From Cephalotus follicularis (taxonomy: Eukaryota > Streptophyta > Magnoliopsida > Oxalidales > Cephalotaceae): DNA of 64,000 bases. A program made the translations under genes and the position numbers. Under the pieces are notes generated by a model. The model ran no database searches, was not told the origin of the DNA, and saw only the letters and a list, made by a program, of their open reading frames with translations. Positions 58,905 through 64,000 of this stretch are shown here, piece after piece (the stretch's first letter is position 1; each line of letters starts with the position of its first letter). The stretch lies in contig BDDD01001497.1 of assembly GCA_001972305.1 (NCBI GenBank), positions 222,669 to 286,668 of the forward strand. The letters are read 5' to 3'.

Positions 58905-59699
58905 GGAAACACTAAGTCAGTCATAGGGAGGCTGGTGAACGTGAAATAAAAAGAATAAAAGGTGGTTGCTGGATGAAGAATTCTTTGAAGATTATTGTAG
59001 CTACCATCGTCACGACCGGCTAAGTTTCTTAATCCTTGGATGTAGATGAACCCATGTACATGTTTCAAATTCTAGTTTTCTGGTTTAATAGCATGTTTGT
59101 AAGATAATCTTTTCTTGTTAATGTATATGGAACATTGATGAGAAGGAATTTTAATGATATAAAATACGTTTTCATGTTTTAGTGTTTGTAGCTCTAATTC
59201 ATTTAATCATGCAATGATTCTTAATCTTTCTATGTGATTGCACCAAAGACATCATTTAACCAATCATCCTTTCGAGAGTATCAAGGTTTGACAGGATAGG
59301 GTGTCCCTAGGCTAAATCATTATTTTTTTTTTTGTGATGCTGCATTAAACTAGAATTTATGTCATGAATTTGAGTGTAAATATACATGCGGGGATTCTCA
59401 CATCCAAGGACTGTTTTCTCACATCAATTTCATATTTATATTTTCATATTACATTAGATATTTAATTTGTTCAGTTTCTCATTACCATAGTTTAATTCAA
59501 ATCAATTCTCTTTTGAAGTTTCTCTATTTACATTGTTTGCTTAGTTAATTAATTTAGTGCTTGTTATTTTTGTTTAAGTATTCTAAGTTCATTTTTATAG
59601 CATATTATCATAGCTATTCGTGGGAACGATCCCTACTTTCCATTTGCTAATTGTTAGATTAGGATAATTTTGAATCGGTTCAACGACACGAACAAAAGC

Positions 59700-60180
59700 C
59701 CATAGGACGACGAGGAATTAGAGGAGGGACCCTCTAGAGACACTTTTGGGGAAGGATCACAACCTGAGATGGCATCTCAGATAGGCGCACCTCAGGTGAG
59801 GAAATCAGGCAGGGTTTCGACAGCGCCTAAGAGATATGTTTTTCTCATGGAAGGCATTGACGAACCCAATGACGTCGATGATGATGAGCCTGTCACCTAC
59901 TAGGAAGCAGTGAAGAGCACTGATTCCAGGGCATGGCTAGAAGCCATGAAATCTGGATGGACTCCATGTACGCCAACCAAGTGTGAAACTAGGTAGATGC
60001 ACCCGAAGGGGTTAACCCTATTGGTTGCGAATGGATCTTCAAGAGGAAGATTGGCGTTGATGGTATGATAGAGACTTATAAAGTGCGATTGATCGCGAAA
60101 AGGTATAGGCAAAGACATGGGATTGACTATACCGAAACTTTCTCATCAGTCACTATGCTTAAGTCCATCCGGTTACTGCT
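59700..60180 (+). pseudogene. pol: E7 copia RT N-terminal part
   Basis: After S7 the frame continues DDEELEEGPS, then KSGRVSTAPKRY, an acidic stretch (DVDDDEPVTY, then TAG near 59900) and, in shifted frames, GCEWIFKRKIG, VRLIAKRYRQRHG and TFSSVTMLKSIRLL. It stops at 60180, where copia LTR sequence follows, so most RT and all RNase H are deleted. Confidence 0.82.
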
Positions 60181-60276
60181 CCTGAGTTATGTGGAGGATG
60201 AATTCTCTCATTGTCATTTGGGTTTACCCTAAAGCTGATATATGGTGCATGCTAGGAAGCATGACACTAAACCGGC
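60181..60276 (+). mobile_element. Copia LTR fragment (E7 3' LTR remnant)
   Basis: CTCCTGAGTTATGTGGAGG to ACACTAAACC matches 37105-37200 of the E7 5' LTR. It follows RT directly, so a deletion joined RT to the middle of an LTR. Confidence 0.75.
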
Positions 60277-60770
60277 CGTAATACCCCGTTTTTTCGTATA
60301 AAATTTTCGGGCTCTTTAAGCTACTTCATGTGGACTGTCTATTTAAATTGGTATGTGGACTACCCGTTTTCTGATATGTCTTGGATTGGGCTATTGGGCT
60401 TTAGCCTTGGCCTTATGGGTATGTGTTAGTAAGTAATTTAGTTACAATATTTTCCTAGTAGGTTTAGAATTAGAAGTTATGCCTTTGAATTAATAAAACC
60501 CTATTTTTCCTATTATTATTTTTATCTCTCTCTTTTATCTCTCTCTATTTTCTCTTTTCTCTCCCATTTTCTATCTCTCTCGCTGCCACCCTCTCTCACT
60601 CCCTCTCTCGGCTCGTGCCATCGGCGTCACTGCCAAAGTGACGTCAGTGAAGGCACTAGTAGGAACCCCCATGGCCTACTGAGCACACCGAATGCCATCT
60701 CCCCGCCGGCCAACGGCCCCTGTGCGCGCACGATTGACTTCTCTCTCCCGCCTATGTTTTGCGTCGATTA
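60277..60770 (+). mobile_element. Gypsy-type LTR fragment, left end
   Basis: It starts CGTAATACCCCG, close to the E1 LTR start TGTAATACCCCG with the first base changed. A long CT-rich tract (60520-60610) and GC-rich sequence follow. It stops near 60770 at copia LTR sequence. No gene is seen. Confidence 0.6.
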
Positions 60771-61691
60771 TGTTTCCCTCGTCATACTTGGGTCCAATCA
60801 TAACTTAGGGTTTGGATGAATGTCACCCCTAGTATTGCTACGATAACTATGAATCTATAATTCCACTTAGACTATCGGTAGACCTCCCATGAGAACCTTT
60901 GGTTCCCAGTCCACCTATGCCTGATCAGGAATTTTAAGTCTACAACGTACATAGATAAATAGAGCCGGTCACCCTCAGCCCGGGTGTGACGATCCCCTAT
61001 TGCGCACTCGCCCATACATCTCAATGCAGCTCCCACAAAACCGAAAGACAACCCTTTTGCCAGCACGTGACTAGTGTTGGGGAAGGCGAAAATCAAAGTT
61101 AAGCAGTCACCACACAATGCATGTCAGCCGCTCAGTTCAAAGGAGACAACGCAAGCTATAGACCTACTAGTCACCATAGACTATACACTACCGAGACCAT
61201 AGGAATCCTATTGACATTGGGTATTGACTATCCAAATAGGTTTCCTATTGGTGGGTCTATTCGGTGTCATGCTCTCTAGCATACACCTCACATTTAGTTT
61301 TAGGGATAAACCCAAATGGCTACGAGATAACCATCCTCCACTGCTAACCCGGGAGCAAGCTTAACGCGACAAGTCTTCACGGTTATTCAATGACCTAAAG
61401 AAAGTGAACCTATGACTTGGAACATTTATCACAGGGAGTAAAGATCTCATTCTCATAGTCTCCTTGGCATGAGATCCAACCATTTGGCGTGACAGTGTGC
61501 TTTATGACATACAGTTAATTACGAATAATTATTATGTTCCTTTTGGTTGGTGGGGATGAGCCATATAGCCTTGCCAATAAATAGAATATGCACATGAAAT
61601 ATTAATGAAATTCAGAATTGTATAAATCAATAGTGTATATATGCAAACAACGAGTCATATCGTGGCATACAGGGACACCCCTAACCTAACA
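60771..61691 (-). mobile_element. Copia LTR fragment, minus strand
   Basis: It matches the first 0.9 kb of the E5, E7 and S5 LTRs in reverse and ends ACCTAACA, that is, an LTR start TGTTAGGTTAGG. The minus-strand frame 60872-61117 has relatives in other copies of this LTR, but the upstream frame is broken. Confidence 0.82.
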
Positions 61692-61925
61692 ATGTTATCA
61701 TATGTGCATATGCATGCGTTCATTTAGCATATCTTTTCTAGAAAAGACGTTGATAGATGACCATCTCAAACTTCAAGATTTTTCAATTTGGCTGAAGTAA
61801 TCCAAGCATTTGTACGAAATGCTTTCGTGTGCTTTCAAGATTATCGGACTTATGCCCGCACTTCAACTCGGGCAACTCTATTTTTCCTAGTTTACAAAAT
61901 GAGCCCAATTTTGGCAACTCAAAAT
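61692..61925 (+). pseudogene. pol: E10 gypsy integrase C-terminal fragment (Tat-like)
   Basis: The frame 61788-61925 contains FQDYRTYARTSTRATLFFLVYKM, a degenerate form of the motif near the end of Tat/Athila-type integrases (YRT, T-S-T-x-A-T, LVY). It is short, and the residues before and after are not recognisable. The assignment rests on this motif plus the 3' UTR minisatellites and the LTR start downstream. Confidence 0.65.
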
Positions 61926-62394
61926 AACATCATTTCTTATCATCACTACCCCCTCCCAAGTAAACACATACACGCACCTACATCATGACATTCTCACATG
62001 TGTGACACCATGACATATGCCTAAATAAGGGGCATGTGCATTGTATCATGATATTTTCATATGTCCCATCATAACAGTTTCGTATGTATGACATCATAAA
62101 CAAGGGGCATATATATCAATCATGACATTTTCACATGCATGACATCATAAATTTTTACAATGCATAATAAATCAATAGGATGCATTCATTTATCTCATAA
62201 AACACAAGCACGTGCCTAACATATCATGCATACATTCGTGATAAAATCTTTTGCAGGAAAATTCAACTGATGAAGGATTGCCCTCAGTAAAAAGAAGTCA
62301 CAAATTCGTTGAAGTCCTCTATCATGATTTGCTAAGGAATATCGAGTTGATTCAAAATGTAAGTTCTTGATTCTCTAAATTTTGTTCACTTCTT
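61926..62394 (+). other. E10 3' untranslated region, unassigned part
   Basis: This AT-rich stretch has degenerate repeats of TGACATTTTCACATG-like sequence and AAGGGGCAT (61984-62150). TTTTGCAG at 62248-62256 resembles a 3' splice site. I see no coding sequence. Confidence 0.5.
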
Positions 62395-62650
62395 ACTGAT
62401 GGTGCTTTGCCAATTCGGTTCCTTAAATTTCGTTTCTACTGATGGTGTTTTGGCTGATTCGATTCTTCAAATTCTATTTCAATTGATGGTGTTTTGGCTG
62501 ATTCAGTTCTTTGAATTATGTTTTAAGCGAGGGTGTTATGCCGATTAGCTTCTTTAATTTTCGTATCAAGCGAGGATTCTTTGCCGATTCGCTTCTTTAA
62601 ATTTTGTATCCACCGAGGGTGTTTTTGCCCATTCAAATCTTTTAAATTTT
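62395..62650 (+). repeat. 43-44 bp minisatellite, six units, E10 3' UTR
   Basis: Units begin at 62395, 62438, 62482, 62526, 62569 and 62612, opening ACTGATGGTG or AGCGAGGGTG and containing GCTGATTCG-like and CTTTAAATTT-like parts. A partial unit precedes it (62364-62394). Confidence 0.88.
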
Positions 62651-62956
62651 CAATGGTTGTCTATAATGACCAACCGAATATTCTCTATGGTTGTCTATAA
62701 TGATCGATTGAATCCTCTCAATGGTTGTCTATTATGACCGACTAAACCTTATCAATGGTTTTCTATAATGACAGACCGAATCCTCTCAATGGTTGTCAAT
62801 AATGACCAACCGAATATTCTCAATGGTTATCTATAATGACTGACCGAATCCTCTCAAAGGTTGTCTGCAATGACCGACCGAATATTCTCAATGGTTGTCT
62901 ACAATGACCGATCGAATCCTCTTAATGGTTGCCTATAATGATCGACCAAACCTGTT
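62651..62956 (+). repeat. 34-bp minisatellite, nine units, E10 3' UTR
   Basis: Units opening CAATGGTTGTC begin at 62651, 62685, 62719, 62753, 62787, 62821, 62855, 62889 and 62923, an exact 34-bp period with no insertions or deletions. A decayed tenth unit follows to about 62995. Confidence 0.93.
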
Positions 62957-63106
62957 TTTAAATCCATTTGGTTTTCTATAATGACTGGCTGACTCATCTT
63001 TATATTTTTCGATAATAGCCTACTAACCAAAACTAAAAAACAAAACAAAATTTTTTGTTGCATTAGTTATTTTCTGTCGATCAAACTCGGATTTACGTAA
63101 CATACT

Positions 63107-63118
63107 AAGAGGGGTAAC
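63107..63118 (+). promoter_or_regulatory. Polypurine tract of E10
   Basis: AAGAGGGGTAAC directly precedes the LTR start TGTTGACACTCG. Confidence 0.8.
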
Positions 63119-64000
63119 TGTTGACACTCGATTTTGTCCGACTTCGTATCATGTCGCTTGCACCATTAATTAAATTGATATTTAGATATTGTTTAATAAA
63201 GTGTCGTTTTTTCTAATTTATCATTGGTAGTTTTTTCCTATTTAATTTGTTATTTTATTTTATTTGACTTGATTTGTTTTTATTTGATTTAATTTAATTT
63301 AATTTGACTTAACTTTATTTTATTCAATTTTATTTGATTTTATTCAATCTATTGATTCTTATATATATTTAATTGAGTTTTAGATCGACCTAGATGTTTT
63401 ATTAAGATTCTCTAAAATATTTGATTTTTATTCATAAAAGTATTTGATTTTGATTTAACATTAATACTTTTTTTAATCCGTAATCTAAAATCAATGTTAA
63501 AATCTTAGACTTTTCTTTCATATAAAAGAGGCTATTTTCTCTTCTTTTTTTTTGCTTTCACGGTTGTAGTTAAATGCTTCGTTTGTTTTTCCGTTTTATA
63601 TTGGCGATCTGCTAGCCAAGTTGTTTGCTTTTCTTGTTTGCTGTTCTTTGACCATCTGTCTCCTTGGAATTAAATAATAATTAAAAAAAAAACACAAAAT
63701 GCTGCGTGTTGATACAGAAATCCTTCTCTCAACAGTATCCTACGTGGAGGACTTTGATTTGTTAAGAGAAACGCTTTGTCACTGATGCCTGGAGGAAGAA
63801 TCCGATCTCGGACACCTGCAAAAATAGCAACAATGGTGAAGGTCCAGGAGGTTGTTCTCCCGGGGACACTCCGACGCTCAAGTTAGACCAGTGTAGATGA
63901 AAATAATGTACTCTCTTTAATGTAAAAATTGCTGACCTTTGTTCAGTGTGTTGAACTTGTATTTATAGTGGATTATTGTAACTGGATGAGCGTGTGAATG
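63119..64000 (+). mobile_element. E10 3' LTR, cut by the window end
   Basis: It starts TGTTGACACTCGATTTTG, a start usual in Tat-type elements. The first 400 bp are very T-rich (TTTGATTTAATTTAA-like). A TATA box lies at 63521-63528 (TATAAAAG), followed by a T-rich transcript start region. No gene is seen; the LTR end is outside the window. Confidence 0.8.
63521..63528 (+). promoter_or_regulatory. TATA box of the E10 LTR
   Basis: TATAAAAG lies 403 bp into the LTR, followed by CTATTTTCTCTTC, a likely transcript start region. Confidence 0.6.

Larger units (their letters stand above)
58318..59694 (+). mobile_element. S7, solo LTR (1377 bp) inside E7 pol
   Basis: It starts TGTTCGGC and ends CACGAACA, giving TGTTCG/CGAACA inverted ends. 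The flanks are AAAGA (58313-58317) and AAAGC (59695-59699), a target duplication with one mismatch. E7 coding sequence continues on both sides. It is not homologous to S1-S6. It carries array 13, followed by a TATA box at 58897. The right end (CGTGGGAACGATCCCTAC) resembles LTR ends of some gypsy elements, but the family is uncertain. The 58886-59068 frame is not supported. Confidence 0.85.

Overview
This window looks like intergenic, heterochromatic DNA of a flowering plant, probably a eudicot. The species cannot be named from the sequence. It is AT-rich, and I find no host protein gene, tRNA or rRNA gene. Nearly every stretch can be assigned to LTR retrotransposons, mostly Ty3/gypsy of the Tekay/Del chromovirus type and one broad Ty1/copia family, inserted into one another. 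All coding regions are broken by stops, frameshifts or deletions, so nothing here is an intact autonomous element.

Layout. 1-3428: E1, a gypsy element with gag but almost no pol. 3429-11065: E2, a Tekay-type gypsy element with recognisable gag-pol and a 2.78-kb 3' LTR. 11066-13852: two pieces of E1-type LTR. 13853-23484: E3, a copia element on the minus strand, carrying LTR S1 (17710-20980), which itself carries solo LTR S2 (18556-19161). 23485-32197: E4, a gypsy fragment whose 3' LTR holds solo LTRs S3 (24811-27368) and S4 (28595-31132). 32198-35597: E5, the 3' end of a copia element. 35598-36766: E6, a gypsy gag fragment. 36767-60270: E7, a copia element whose 5' LTR is split by the gypsy element E8 (37412-52155). 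E8 holds a copia solo LTR (S5) and a gypsy solo LTR (S6), and about 6.9 kb of it has been inverted. E7 pol is split by solo LTR S7 (58318-59694). 60277-61691: LTR fragments. 61692-64000: the 3' end of E10, a Tat/Ogre-like gypsy element with two minisatellites and the start of its 3' LTR.

Target-site duplications (TSDs) support the nesting: CACAA for S2, GTAAT for S3, CAAAG for S4, GGAAT for S6 (all perfect), and GTCTT/ATCTT for E8, GATCA/AATCA for S5 and AAAGA/AAAGC for S7 (one mismatch each). Junctions suggest up to six layers: E6, then E5, E4, E3, S1 and S2.

The most unusual signal is not a gene. Thirteen arrays of short palindromes centred on GTCGAC occur in LTRs (and one leader) of several different families. 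Two motif types exist, CAGTCGACTG and (A/G)GCGTCGACGC. Centres are spaced about 21 bp apart, often alternating with 27-31 bp. Homologous LTRs carry different motif types at the same two positions. I read these as arrays of binding sites for a dimeric or multimeric factor; that is inference.
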